Origin: Undaria pinnatifida
Lineage: Eukaryota > Sar > Phaeophyceae > Laminariales > Alariaceae
Assembly: GCA_012845835.1 (NCBI GenBank)
Contig: JABAKD010000004.1
Span: 11,075,522-11,139,521, forward strand
Length of the DNA stretch: 64,000 bases
Direction of reading: 5' to 3'
Shown here: in pieces, positions 1 through 10,990 of the stretch
Layout: each line of letters opens with the position of its first letter
How positions within the stretch are numbered: the stretch's first letter is position 1
Notes under the pieces: model-generated
The model's database searches: none
Told to the model about the DNA's origin: nothing
What the model saw: only the letters and a program-made list of their open reading frames with translations
Made by a program: the position numbers and the translations under genes

Positions 1-181
1 TACCGCTGGCCCCAACGATATCGGTGATGGTAACCAAATGTTGTTGCTACCGCTAACGTTGACGCTACTCCTAGCGCTTCCGCCAACGCTACCCCTGACC
101 TCTCGCTGCTGCTTAACACTAACGCTACTCCTACACTACCGCTATCGCTGATGCTGTCGGCGACGTCAACCCCCGTCCCAG
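1..181. repeat. Pyrimidine-rich degenerate minisatellite before the first visible exon
   Basis: Imperfect repeats of the type CGCTACCGCTAACGCTACTCC run up to a CCGTCCCAG acceptor. This is read as the 3' end of an intron whose repeat supplies the polypyrimidine tract. No reading frame is proposed here. Confidence 0.4.
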
Positions 182-292
182 GCGGAACGACTCAGGGTTG
201 CCGGTACGACCGACGTGCGAATCTTGAGACGGCTCAACTGGCAGGCTAAGCAATACTTCATCACGGCGTACCAGTCGCTACCCGATGACAAG
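182..292 (+). CDS. Left gene, first visible exon
   Basis: The exon opens after CCGTCCCAG at 181 and reads AERLRVAGTTDV followed by RILRRLNWQAKQYFITAY. It ends at AAG|GTACAG (292). The alternative is to continue through VQQRISRGYRLF to a GTATTT donor after 328. Both choices leave phase 0, so the downstream frame is the same. Confidence 0.4.
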
Positions 293-3200
293 GTACAGCA
301 GCGCATCTCCCGCGGTTACAGATTGTTTGTATTTGGTTTTCGTTTTTTTGGCGTTTTCTTGTTTTCACTTTTTTTTTGTTTGGTCATGGTCTTGACTCTT
401 GACATTGCGTCTGCGTCTAACTCTTAATTCGTCATGTCACTCTAAGTGTGACTCTGGTTAGGCCTGGATAGAAGGAGCCTTGTTCACTACTTCGCCTGTG
501 TTGTTTTTTCTTCCAAATTTCCCATTTTCTCTTATCTTCGAAGTTCCCTGATATTTTACCTCGTGGGGCAGCTGGTAGAAAATAGTCTTATCATTCATTA
601 GTAAACGTAGAAAATTGGAAATTTGAGCAAGTTTCTTCAAGTATGGAAGACATCAAACCCTATCCCAACTGGAATTTAGTATACTTCACATATCGAAGAC
701 TAGCGATCATGGCTGAGTACACTCCGGAGTATATTCCAGCGCAGTCGCCAATACCAGCATCTCACAGCGCACTCCGCCTGCCCCTAACCGCCGCCACCAC
801 CACCACGGCCGTAACTACCTTCATTCGATCGCTCGCGTTCGCTTTCGTTTGTGTTTTTTTTTTTTTTTCCTCCGACCCACGCCTCGTAAAACTTTGAATG
901 CTTTCTATTTTTCTGTTTTCAGTATGTGTTTTCCTTTGGTTTATTTTTCGTTGTCGTCGGCCCATCTATCCCCTTTACAGCTCCAAATTCCCTGCGGTAT
1001 TTCCAGGTAATGTTGTCCCACCAACAGGTTTCCAACTGTAAAGGCGTTGATTATTGTTCTGAGTAACAAGCCGTTTTTTTTCAATTATTCATTTTTTCAT
1101 TTTTAACTAAATTTTACTACTGTGTCGCACTTTTCTTTTCTTTCTTCTGTCGTGGACAGGAAACGCGGGCAGCCCTGTTGAAACATTCTTCGTCCTTGAA
1201 TAGGTCAGAGTCCTCTGAGGTCCACGAGCGCCCGATCGTGAAAGCAGAGATTCCACCCGTTGATAATGGCGTGGTCGTGCCTCCCCCTCTGGAGCCCAAT
1301 CCCGAGCAATGTCTAGGTAAGTTTGGACTTTGGTTTCGCGTATCGTATGGAAAAAACGTAGTGATGGCCGTGATGTTGTTGGTGTTTCAGTTCTAAGTAG
1401 GAAGATTGTTCTGTCGCGAAAGGGATGCGTGTTCGATGGTCTTGAGCATCAAGGCAAGCAACGAATGAGTACGTGCACCCTGTCGCCGCCCACCCCGAAT
1501 ATCTAAAGTATGCAACAAATGAGTACGCCCCCCCTCCCCCCCCCCCCCCCCGAATACCTAAATCAAATAACAACGGACTACGCCCCCCTCGCCCCCGTCC
1601 AACTAGCTACAGCAAGCAACAAGTGAGTAAGCCCCCCTCCCCCTCCCCCCCCTCCCCCTCTCGTCGGGCCGCGCCTCAGAACCCCATCCGGAGGGGCCCC
1701 CGATCAAAACCCGTGTCTGCGGGAAGGATGGAGTGAAGGGTGCTTTGTGGACAGTCGCCAAAGCCTGCTGCGTGGTGAGTGTCAAGGGTCTTTTTTTTTG
1801 TTTTGCTCTCCTGTTTTTGTCTGTCCCATCTAGTCTATACGGTTGTTGATTCTCAGACTGTATTCTCCGGGTCCCTCCCGTTTTGTTACTCAGATCCGAG
1901 GTCGTCTACCCCCCCCCCCCCCCCCGCGCTGCTGCTGTGCGATTTCGTTTTTTTCACGAGAAAGGAATTCAGCACTTTATTTCCTCGTCGCCTCGCGTCG
2001 TTTTTTTTGCATACACACTCCATGCGTTTTTCTCCGAAGGAGTTTTTGCTATTTGTCTCTACCCGTATGCACTCGGACGACTCCAGCTCTCGAAAAAATT
2101 GGCCTTTTAGTAGTTATGGGTTTCACCGTTAGACGGCGTTTTGCTACGGTGTAGCATCTGCGGTGGCATGGCCCCAAGCCGCAGCTTTTACACGCAATCC
2201 CTGCCCGCCCTCCTTCCCTCCCCTCCCCTTCCTTACCCTCTCCTACCCTACCCTTCCCTACCCTCCCTTCCCGTCCCTCCCCTCCTGTTTCCTACCTTCC
2301 CCCCGTTTTGCTCCTCTCCCCTCCTTTCATCCCCTGCCCCCCCCCCTCCTCTCCTCCCTGTCTCCCCTCCCGCTTCCCTCCCCTCCTCATGACACTCCTT
2401 TTTGCTTGTGGTGTTCCTTCTTTTCCTTCCTTTCTATTGGCACGTTAGTGGCGAACATGCATGAAGACGGAAAAACCGGAGACGTTAGAGTTCCCAGTAC
2501 GTTGTCCGACGCGCACCGTTACCGGCACGATAGCTGGCCGCCCTGGCATCGAGACGAGGAGACCGTCGGGTTCGTCTGGTGGAGGGAGCGACAAAGTGAG
2601 TTGGCGGCGGGGGGGGGCGGGGGGGCATACCAGCACTCTTTTGTTGCTTTCTTTTTCGTTTGATCATTGACCGCGCATTCTTTTTGAGACAGAGCACCGT
2701 TCCTACTACAAATTGAGACATCTCCAACGTTTGGGATGCTTATTATGTTGTTTCCGTACCAGGTATATTACGTACCAAGTATTTGTTTAGTGCAGGGGGA
2801 AAGTGGGTGAGGTGGGGGGGTGGGACATACCAGCACTCATTTGTTGCTTGTCTTGGTCGTTTAATCATTGACCACGCATTCCTTTTGAGGCGGAACACCG
2901 TTCCTACTACTAATTGAGACACCTTCAACGTTTGGCATGCTTCCTGTGTTGTTTCCGTACGAGGTATATTACATTGCCAGGTATGTGTTCATTGCGGGGG
3001 GACAGTGTACATTTACCTGGGACAGATCATGATCTAGATCACATAGATCGTTGAGATAATATAGATAATATAAATCATATAGATTATACAGATCATATAG
3101 ATCATATAGATCATACAGATCATATATATATCGTACAGATCATGTGCAGTAGATCCTGTATCTGCCGTTCTGAGATGTTGTGCAGGATCTGTATATATGG

Positions 3201-4443
3201 AGTACAGGCCCATCCCTGGAAACATGTGCTAGATCACGCAGATTGTACGGCTCCCTCCCGGTAACATGAGCTAGAGCATACAGATCTTCCGTGAAATATC
3301 TATATCATGAAGTGGGGGTTGATTATCTGTGAAAGTCAGTAGCAGTATCCACTTGGGTATGTTGAGCCTGACGAACGAGGAGATAGATGGCGGCATAGAA
3401 CCGTTTTTCCATGACACGTACGAGTAAACAGCACGAGCTGGTGCCCGGTATCACGATGGCATACGTGGAGAACTAGAGCTTGCAGCGCCACTTTCGATGT
3501 CTGCGCCTTTTGTTATGATTGGTGTCTCGGGCGCGCGGGAGGGGGGGGGGGTTCAGTTTGTGCATCAACGTAGTCGTATGGTCATAGATCCTCGCATCCC
3601 TACTATGCCGGGAGGGAGCTCGTCGAGTTTTCACCAACCAGGCAGACATTGCTTGCACCAAGCGCGAAGCGCCGTGAGGTGTTCGGCGAGTCGCATGAAG
3701 GGTGAACTGCATTATTCTAAGAACCGCTCATAAGATGGACTTCGGCACCTTGTGCCTACTCTTTTTTGGATGTCAGCGCCGATGAGTTATACTTTGTTTT
3801 CTGGTGTGACCAGGGTGGTGGTGGTGGTGTTGGGGGCGTATATCACGTGCGTAAATGGAGGTCGCTTTGCCGCTCTCAAACCCTACACATACCAGATAAA
3901 GTCCCAATGATGTTATGCTTTATGGAGATTTTTAAGCCGGGTTTTGTGTTGTTGGGTTTTTTAGCTGGTACGTATGTTTGGGGGATTTTGAGAACGCGAT
4001 AAAATCTACGTGGTACTGCGTTAGTACGCGGCGCTGCTAAGGGCTCAATCTCAGGGCATGCGATATCTCTCCGTCCTGCTCGCCCAAGATTTAATCCCTA
4101 ACATATTCTAAAAAATGAAAATGGCACTTCAGCTGTGAGATCGAAATGTTTATCCTCTCTCCTTGCAGGGTGCGTGTGATACTAACATATTGTGTTGAAA
4201 GTGAAAATAGATATCAAGGTACTGATATTGCCGACTCGTGCGCAAATGCCTCGCTCTGTTTATCGTTCAAGACATTCTATACCGCCCCCCCCCACCCCGG
4301 CCGCCTTTTCCCCGTGTGTTTTGCTCACGTAGGTCCATGTCTGCGACCCCGGCGACGGGAACAGTGGGGCGGGGGCCGAAACGAAGGAGCTCGACATCGA
4401 CGATCGTTTGGGGCCACCACCAGAACACATGCCAGGGTACTGA
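182..4443 (+). CDS. 3' part of an unrecognised multi-exon gene (5' end outside window)
   Basis: Five candidate exons join in one open frame: 182-292 (possibly running to 328), 1160-1316, 1680-1774, 2449-2595 and 4333-4443. The end is a TGA at 4441-4443. Phases agree at every junction after the first exon (0, 1, 0, 0), donors are mostly strong (GTAAGT, GTGAGT, GTGAGT), and each acceptor follows a long pyrimidine tract. The first exon is basic and looks helical (VRILRRLNWQAKQYFITAYQ). The rest is hydrophilic and rich in Pro, Glu and Gly, like a disordered tail. The final exon encodes an acidic piece (ETKELDIDDRLGPPPEHMPG). I recognise no family. The first exon's donor is uncertain, and an extra exon between 329 and 1159 or 2596 and 4332 cannot be excluded. 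Transcript data would decide. Confidence 0.5.
971..1048. repeat. Foldback MITE-like copy (CCTTTACAGCT ends)
   Basis: About 78 bp with inverted ends: CCCCTTTACAGCTCCAAA on the left and TTTCCAACTGTAAAGGCG on the right. Related copies are at about 47121-47200, 49231-49311 and 55536-55605. It lies in an intron of the left gene. Confidence 0.55.
1160..1316 (+). CDS. Left gene, second visible exon
   Basis: It lies between the acceptor GGACAG (1159) and the consensus donor CTAG|GTAAGT (1316/1317). The frame is open for 52 codons and ends in phase 1. The residues are Ser, Glu and Pro rich (LLKHSSSLNRSESSEVHERP, then VVVPPPLEPNPEQCL). Confidence 0.55.
1405..1640 (+). mobile_element. SINE-like copy with TGAGTAC plus poly-C tail (family B)
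   Basis: The body resembles the copies at 2625-2740, 2808-2940, 5745-5890 and 51165-51285. The 3' end is GCAACAAATGAGTACG followed by C-runs, repeated about three times here (around 1460, 1510 and 1615). It is non-coding. Confidence 0.55.
1680..1774 (+). CDS. Left gene, third visible exon
   Basis: The acceptor CCTCAG (1679) follows about 60 bases of almost pure pyrimidine. The donor is GTG|GTGAGT at 1774/1775. Completing the split codon from the previous exon leaves 31 open codons (HPEGPPIKTRVCGKDGVKGA, then LWTVAKACCV). The C-rich tract upstream belongs to an interspersed element tail (see findings). Confidence 0.5.
2141..2448 (+). repeat. C/T-rich low-complexity intron end
   Basis: Runs of CCCTTCC and CCCTCC units fill about 2205-2395. 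No stable coding signal is visible. It forms an extended polypyrimidine tract before the exon at 2449. Confidence 0.5.
2449..2595 (+). CDS. Left gene, fourth visible exon
   Basis: A pyrimidine tract of about 40 bases leads to CACGTTAG (2448), and the donor is a perfect AAA|GTGAGT (2595/2596). The exon is exactly 49 codons in phase 0 (MKTEKPETLEFPVRCPTRTV, ending GSSGGGSDK). Confidence 0.55.
2625..2740 (-). mobile_element. Family B SINE-like copy, minus strand
   Basis: The G-run at 2609-2627 is the reversed C-tail. It is followed by CATACCAGCACTCTTTTGTT and GATCATTGACCGCGCATTC. The 2808-2940 copy is about 80 percent similar by eye. Confidence 0.6.
2808..2940 (-). mobile_element. Family B SINE-like copy, minus strand
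   Basis: It starts with a G-run (2812-2822) and CATACCAGCACTCATTTGTT, then AATCATTGACCACGCATTCC and GAACACCGTTCCTACTACT. It forms a tandem pair with the copy at 2625-2740. Confidence 0.6.
3010..3300 (+). repeat. Interspersed GATC-rich repeat (family E) with internal ATAGATCAT minisatellite
   Basis: A short tandem of CATATAGATCATATAGAT (3045-3140) is followed by GATCCTGTATCTGCCGTTCT, GGAAACATGTGCTAGATCA and CGGTAACATGAGCTAGA. Related sequence is at 7940-8090, 10770-10990 (inverted) and 36230-36490. It is non-coding. Confidence 0.55.
3540..3735 (-). mobile_element. Interspersed repeat family C copy
   Basis: The segment from GTAGTCGTATGGTCATAGAT to GTCGCATGAAGGGTGAACTG recurs at 52655-52860, and inverted at 57110-57312. 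On its own strand the element ends in a C-run (the G-run at 3540-3550). A reading frame of about 60 codons containing VKTRRAPSRH is shared by all three copies, but nothing shows it is translated. Confidence 0.6.
4105..4182. repeat. Family D interspersed repeat copy
   Basis: CAGCTGTGAGATCGAAA, then CTTGCAGGGTGCGTGTGATA. It is a diverged copy of the unit seen best at 43830-43925 and 57846-57955. Confidence 0.4.
4333..4443 (+). CDS. Left gene, terminal exon with stop
   Basis: The acceptor CTCACGTAG (4332) is preceded by a C-rich tract. In the expected phase 0 it encodes 36 residues starting VHVCDPGDGNSGAGAETKEL and ending EHMPGY, then TGA. Gly and acidic residues dominate. The downstream 3'UTR is GC-rich (4480-4560). 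Confidence 0.5.
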   Translation, partial: VHVCDPGDGNSGAGAETKELDIDDRLGPPPEHMPGY

Positions 4444-5209
4444 TGTACGTAGGTTTGGGTGGACGAAGCCTCCAGTTTCCTCTCGCTCCGGCCTGTCCCG
4501 TCCCTACCCGGCCCGAGCCGGTCTGGCCCGCCCCGGCCCGGCCGAGGGCTGTATGGGCGTTGGCCCAGGGTATTCGATGTAGGGTAGGGCCGCGACCCGT
4601 GAAGCCCCTTGTTTTTTTTACCGTGTCTCGCCCCCTCAAGGATTGAGATTGAACTGGTTGCGTGCGGTTGTGATTTGGCCTCGGTGCGATGTGGCTGGTA
4701 CCAGCTTGGAGAGGACATGGCCTGCCGCCCTCTGGCTGGTAGCGCGTCGGCTGTGCAATAGATTCACACACGGCCCAGATCACGATCTGTTGTCTAGATC
4801 CTTTGCGCACCGGACACATGACGGTCTAGATCATCTAGATTCTGTATTGGCTGGTATGAGATTATGGTGAACATTCACGCGTTGGGGCAGATCACGAGCG
4901 TTCACACGTAGGATATAGGTCACGGTCTAGTTAATCGATTTGCTGTGCCGGTATTTGACGATGCCGCCGATACGCAACAAGGAGATTTGGCAATGCGATG
5001 GCGATGCGTCAAGACACATTTGGTTTGGTCTTTTTATCACGTTTTTTTGGGGCAGGGGACCACTCAATGAACGGGTCAAGCCGAGGTTGTATAGCATCTT
5101 TGTGGTGGTAATGGTGGTAATGTCGATAGCGGCGGCGCTGCGTCGCTTATTTAGCCCTTGACTTGACCTGGCAATTCTCAAGGGTTGTGTTCCGGCCTGT
5201 GTAGGGAGG
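4444..5209. other. Intergenic DNA downstream of the left gene
   Basis: A very GC-rich patch at 4480-4560 (CCGGCCC units), then GATC-rich sequence resembling family E (4780-4860). I see no exon pattern. Confidence 0.4.
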
Positions 5210-5440
5210 GGTATCGTGGGGGTCTCGCTATAGTGCCGGTTGAATAGTGCCTTTTCCGGTATCGTACCGGTTGAGTAGTGCCTATTGCCGGTATTGTGCC
5301 GGTTAGTAGTGTCTATTGCCGGTATAGTGCCGGTTACATCGCCCGGTACGAAAGCACAGAACCCGCCATAGCAGTGCCAATACCGGTACTATTCCCTATA
5401 GCGCCGGTACACGACATATCCATCCGGTATTGTTGTCTAT
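5210..5440. repeat. TAGTGCCGGT minisatellite
   Basis: About seven imperfect units of 28-30 bp built on TAGTGCCGGTTGAATAGTGCC. The same motif recurs at 26395-26570 and 46265-46370. Confidence 0.65.
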
Positions 5441-5744
5441 TACGGAGATCCATGGTTTACAGGGGTAAATGCCTTAGACTAGTCTATCATGTTGCAAAAC
5501 ATTCACCGGAAATTTCTCATAATTTTCGCAATATCTCGGCGAGAACATAACATTTTTTATTTTTTATTTTTGCGCGGTGACCGTACGGCCTATGCGAACA
5601 ATCCAAGCTGTCGTGTACCGTTATCGACGAAGAATTGACAGAGTTATGACCCCATAGGCATTAAATGACCCCTGTCAACAATGGATCTCCGTAATAGAAT
5701 ATATGGGTACCCTAGGGCGACTACCACCGTACTCTCGCGTTGAT

Positions 5745-5890
5745 CGTTTGAACGACGACCACGCATGTTCTTGGGGTGCTCTTCTGTTACTTGCGTTGGC
5801 CCTTTTGATCATTGGCCACGCGGTGCTTTCGGGACAAAGCACCGTGATTACTCCTTATAGAGACACCTTCGACATTTTGGCGCTTGTCAC
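5745..5890 (-). mobile_element. Family B SINE-like copy
   Basis: Contains GATCATTGGCCACGCGGTG and GACAAAGCACCGTGATTACT, matching the minus-strand copies at 2.6-2.9 kb. The flank carries a G-run at 5913-5927. Confidence 0.5.
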
Positions 5891-7939
5891 GTGTTTTACG
5901 TGCGAAGAGGGGCGGGGGGGGGGGGCTGGTGAGGAAGGGACGTACGTAAGACTCGGACACACGCGGTACGTTTAATTTTTTTATTTATTTTACCTGTGGG
6001 AGTTTTTTTTTTCTTCCTGCTGGCTAGGCCTTTGCTCGCGCGCTTTAGTTTGCATCGCCTTGCGTCGCGTGCTGGTTGCGGGGTTGATATGCTTGCGTTT
6101 GGTTGTTTGCTTGCTGTTGGTTATTCGCTTGCTATGCTTACTTTGGCTGGCTGTCTTGCTTGCTTGCTTACTGTCTTGCTGGCTTGCTGGTTAGATCGGA
6201 TGCTTGCCTGCCTGCGTGCTGACGTGCTTGCCCGCTGGCTGGAGCGTTTGCTGGGCTGCTGGCCTGGTTGCCGAGCGAAAGCTGTCTTGTATTGTCTATA
6301 TTTTTGCATTTTTTTATTATTTTGATTTAATGTCACTGTTGCCCTTGACACCGATCGATGTGGAAACATGACGGGGGGGGAGGGGAGGGCAGGGGGCGTC
6401 ATGGACCGGAAGGTTTTCGTGCGAGAATCGCATTTTTGTTTTGTTTGTGGGGGATGCAAATCGTTGAAGCGTCTGGTGTCTCCTCTCGTGGGCGGTTCAG
6501 TCAGACTCTTTGAAACGCGTTTTTTTTGTCGGGGTAGCAGCACCATTGCGCTACTAACAAGTCTTTTTTTTTGTGCAAATGCAAGCGCCATCGCACTTTT
6601 TTTCTGCGATTTTTGTTGGATTTTCTGTTTCGCCAGAATTGATGTGCTGGCGTTTCATCGTTTCTTGCCGGAATTCCGACTTTCCGACTATCTTGAACCC
6701 CCTGAGAACTGCAACATCGTTTCTAGGGGAAAATACTGGGAATTAGTGTAGGATATATTTTGATGTGGTGAAAAAGTTTTTCCGAAGAGAAAAGTTTCGA
6801 AATAGTGATGTGCCGTTCTAAGGATTACCGCATCGGGCACACTAAGCAGGCCGGGATATTGGCGTAGAGGTAGGGTGTGTGCCCGATGTGCAAGGTGGGC
6901 AGATGTACGACGCGAGCGCAGCATGGTGCTTGATGCTGGTGCTGCTGGTCGTGTTATGACATTGCCCCGGGACAGGGCTCCCCATTGACGCTTTCTTGCT
7001 AGATGCTTGATAAGTCCCCGCTCGTCGTTTGTTTGGTTGCGCTATACGTGGCTTCCAGAAGGTTGGACAGGTTTGACGTGGATTTTTTTTTTTATTGATG
7101 CCAAAATAGGTACACGCACGTTTGTTTTGTTTTTTTGCAAGAATGGGTACACAGGCGGTGACCAGCTTGCGAACATCCGAGTGCTCATGTCGCGGGGGGC
7201 GGGGAGGGGTTGAAAGAGTCTCGCTGGTGCACCCGTGCTTAATCTAGTACTTTAGATGGGGGTGTTTGTTTGATTCCCGAGCACCCAATGGTTGAGCTTA
7301 GCTTGGGACTTGGAGGTTTCGCGCAAATGTTGTTGCTTGTTTATGGGGCCGTTGGCTGAGCCCCCGCCCCCCCCCCCCCCCCCCCAACGCCTGAGAAGTC
7401 TTAACTCATCCTCTTGACGTTTCTTTAGAAGCAAAGGCTTGCTGAGTGACCTCTCAGAAGTCTGAGTCTCAGACTGCTCTTGGCTGTTGACGTTGACGTT
7501 GACGAGGCCTGGGTTTATAGTTTTAATTGGTTCATTTTCATGTGACCGTTGGCTGAGGCTCCCCCCCCCCCCCCCCCCCCCCCCCCCGCCGAACCCCCAG
7601 GGATGTTTGTTATTTGAGTGTCAGGCGTCCTTCCTCTCGTAGGTCCCCTGGCAGAACGGTTTTATTAGTGAGAGTTCTATGGTAGGTTTTATATGGCGTC
7701 GTCGCCACACGCTACTCGCAGTTTGTGGAGCTTATGGTGGTTCTGTTGTCCCCTTTGTGACTAGTCGGGGGGAAAAGCGTCGAAAAAAGTGAGAACTTGA
7801 GCATCGGCGGCACGAGGCAGCTTGGGTTGCGGGGATTTGTGGATGTCTCCGAAGTGGTTAGTGAAGAGACTCCTCGGACAGATGATCCCTTGAATAGACC
7901 ATCTACACTGTAGTATATCCGGTAATTGCTATTTGCCGC
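5891..7939. other. Intergenic DNA with T-runs and poly-C tracts
   Basis: A GCTTGCTTGC low-complexity stretch covers 6090-6260. Two uninterrupted C-tracts (about 7363-7385 and 7560-7588) each follow a CCGTTGGCTGAG motif, so they are a duplicated unit. No supported exon was seen. Confidence 0.4.
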
Positions 7940-8090
7940 TTGGAGGTGTAGTGCGAGATCTGTATGTTTCAGTGCAGATCCAACCTACAAGTAGGAAACA
8001 TGTGCCAGATCATGCAGTTCGTACGGCTCCCGCCCGGTAACATGAGCTTGACCATGCAGATCTTACCTCCAACATCTAGCTCATCTAGTG
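7940..8090 (+). repeat. Family E interspersed repeat copy
   Basis: GGAAACATGTGCCAGATCAT and CGGCTCCCGCCCGGTAACAT match the copy at 3010-3300. Confidence 0.6.
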
Positions 8091-8689
8091 GGGATCGGTG
8101 GTACGTGCGACGTATAGAAATTTAGAGTTGGATGACATGCGCGCAACATGATGTTACTGGTGCTGCTGCGCGGTCTTTCTAGATGGTTGGTTATGTCGCA
8201 CTTCTCGTGCTTTTGCTGGATGTATAAGGGTCCCAGGGTTGCTAGCTTTTGAGTTGTGCTAAGATCATTGCGCTAGCTTCTAGCACCATGCATGCACCAA
8301 GCATGCACATATAGGACAGATCAAGCGCCCGTTGTATGATCTAGATCGTTCAGGGAAGATACATGCCTGATCTGTATGAGCTGTAAGATCTAGATCCTTT
8401 TGCAGGCGATCCATCAGTACGATATGTGTAAATCTTGCGCTCTGCTTGGCACAAAGCGTGTGCTACAGTAGACGCTATTTACAAGCTTGAATATTTGCGT
8501 CCGAGATGGGGCTTTGTAGGCATTGCATGATGAATTACTGAGTGAAAGCTTGACACCAGAATAGTAATAGTATTGTGGCGACACACCTGGCGTTTTTTTT
8601 TTTTTCCGTCCACGGGATCCATGGAATACTATGTACGGCAGTGTAGTGGTGGGCGGAGATGCTGGAAGGCGCCGCAGAGGATTGTGTTT

Positions 8690-9080
8690 GGGGTTGAAGA
8701 TCCAAGTATTGATGCCAAGACTTGATTTGAAGAGTTGGAATCCATGTGTTAACTTGCGAGAGTTGCGATTCAAGAGTTGAGTTTCACGCGTTGACGTTGA
8801 AGGCCGTGGAGTTTTAGTTCAGTTCATGAGTTGAAGTTTCAAGAGGTACTGTGAAAGCGTTGCTTCTCATGGAGTTATTTCTCGGGTTGAAGTTCAAGCG
8901 GCGAAGTTCACGTATTGAACATCACAATTTGCAGTGCACTCGTTGAAGTGCAAATTGTGCAAGTGTTGAAGTTCAAATGTTGATGTTTAATTTGTTGGAG
9001 TTCGGGAGTTGAGGGGGGACCAAGCGTTGATTTCCATGTGCAGGCTGAACAGCGGAAGTTCAAGTGTTGAAGCTCAAGCC
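8690..9080. repeat. GTTGAAGTTCAAG minisatellite
   Basis: Imperfect units of about 20-24 bp (GTTGAAGTTCAAGCG and variants) run through this stretch and end in a short C-run at 9080-9088. Non-coding. Confidence 0.65.
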
Positions 9081-9599
9081 CCCCCCACCCGTCCCATGGA
9101 CAGCATATATTTTTTTTTATAATTGTTTTTATGTTTTTTGGAACAGCACCAGAAATAGGATGGAGGAGAATCGCAGCGCGGGTCGATGCTGATCGGTGCA
9201 GCTGTTACTGATGCTTTTGTCCCCGCTACTCCTGTCGCCGCCAGGGCATGCGCTGTGCAACTTATGCCGCGGACTGTTAGATATGCTGTGTTCAGAGCTA
9301 GGAGCTATGGGAGGCGCTGTTTTTTTTCGTGGCGACTCGTTGAGCCTTGTGGGTTGGGAGGGTGAGCATTATGACCAGGGCGGCGTTGATATGTTTGTTT
9401 TTTATGTATGCTTGTTCGGCCTACGATTAGGAAAGAAGTTGTGTGCATGAGAGATAGCGTTTTTTGTTGCTCAGTCCCTTCACAGCTACGCCCGCGTTCG
9501 GGGGATGATTTGCTTGAAATGAAAGGGCGTAACTGTTTCAGTAGTACATGGGTCAGTTTCACACAAGTACTAATAGTAATCGGCAATGGCTAGCAGCGG

Positions 9600-9995
9600 T
9601 TGTGACGAGTTTGGCGGTCGTCATGGGAGTCAACAGCTGTAAAATGACCGCCGACGACTATCAAATGGCTGTCAACGTTTCTTAGATAGCCGTCGACGAA
9701 TATTAGATGGCCGTCAACTTCTATCTCGTAGCTATGAAATATTGCGAAATGGCCGTCAACAGCTATGCATGGCTGTCAATGCCTGAACAATGGCTGTCAG
9801 TAGCTATCAAATAGCCGTCAACGACTGTGAGGTACCAAGTGACTGCCAACAGCTATCAAATGACTGTCAGCGGCCATCAAATACCTTGTGGCCGCCCCAA
9901 CGACTATCAAATGGCCGTCAACAGTATAAAATAGCCGCCAAAACGGCCACCAAATGGCCGTCAACAGCTATGAAATAGCGGTCAACGTCTATCAA
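9600..9995. repeat. ATGGCCGTCAACAGCTATCAA minisatellite
   Basis: About twenty imperfect units of 18-21 bp built on AAATGGCCGTCAACAGCTAT. Open frames here follow from the repeat and are not taken as genes. Confidence 0.75.
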
Positions 9996-10769
9996 GTGGG
10001 ACGGCTAAGGGGGTAAAGGCGAAGGGAGGCGTTTTTTCGGCCACCCACCAGTACTCTGCAGCAAGCAGTAGAGGCACAAGCTGGGCCTTGTACATATAGA
10101 TGTAGGTATGGTGTTGTGACACAATAGGGGGTACGTGCCGGGTACCTGGTAAGTGACAGCGGGTACCGGGTAGTTATTGTGTGGGCATAGGAGGATGAAG
10201 GCTTCCTTCATGAAGGTACCTGGTAGTGTTCTGCATAGATATGGGGGCATGAGCATTTACTATGGGTTGCCTGACGACAGGAATAGTTGCCGATTTGTTG
10301 AACGCCCCTGCGATGAGACCACCTTGTCCACCGCCCCCCCCCCCCCCCTCCACGCCCCCACCCCCAACCGCGGCTCGAAATCAGGCAAATGCGTTTTTTT
10401 CTCTAGTCATGAATTAGTGAGAGTAGCGGCCCATCCAACCATGTACTGCAACGGCAGTACTATCATTAGCAATACAGGTAATACTAGTTTTGTACCTTGT
10501 GTTTTCGCTATTTTTTTGTTTGTTCCGTAGCCACGTCGCGGTTGGTTGGTTGGTTTTTGATGGTTGGTTGAGGGTGAAGTGTGTGTGTTTTTTTCTTGTG
10601 CTCCTTCGTTTTTTACGTGCGTTCTCGCGGTTGGGGGGTTAGCTCTCCTGTCCATGTCTTTTTTGTAGGCGGAGGAGATGATTTGCGCAAAGTACGAAGC
10701 GAATTACTTTTTTTACGTAACTAACAAATAAGCATTTTTATGTAACATAAGTATTCGGACAGATCACCG
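9996..10769. other. Intergenic DNA, no gene seen
   Basis: Holds a poly-C tract at 10327-10350, GGTTGG repeats near 10540 and several TACCTGGTA motifs. No exon-like structure. Confidence 0.4.
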
Positions 10770-10990
10770 ATCCCCGCTTGATGATCTATCTAGATGTTTC
10801 AGGGAAGATCTGTATGATCTGTATGACGTAGCTCATGTTACCGGGTGCGAGCCGTACGATCTGCACGATCTGGGAACCGTTTCCTGGGTTGGATCTGTCC
10901 TGTTTATATCCAGATCCTGCGCAACATCTCATAACGGCAAATACAGGATCTACATGATGTACCAGGTATATGATCTAGATCGCGATCTGT
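10770..10990 (-). repeat. Family E interspersed repeat copy, inverted
   Basis: CTCATGTTACCGGGTGCGAG and CAACATCTCATAACGGCAAA are the reverse complements of family E blocks at 3.2 kb and 8.0 kb. Confidence 0.6.

Noticed and set aside
643-897. Possible extra exon of the left gene (TPEYIPAQSPIPASHSALRL)
   Set aside because: Composition is plausible, but I found no acceptor/donor pair that keeps phase with the neighbouring exons.
2650-2735. Minus-strand frames near 2.5-2.9 kb as genes
   Set aside because: They lie in family B repeat copies and G-runs. The plus-strand exon at 2449-2595 explains the coding signal better.
3540-3735. Family C as a 5S rRNA-derived SINE
   Set aside because: Only about 20 bases (GGTCTATGGTCATACGACTA) resemble the 5S rRNA 5' end, and the internal promoter boxes are not visible.
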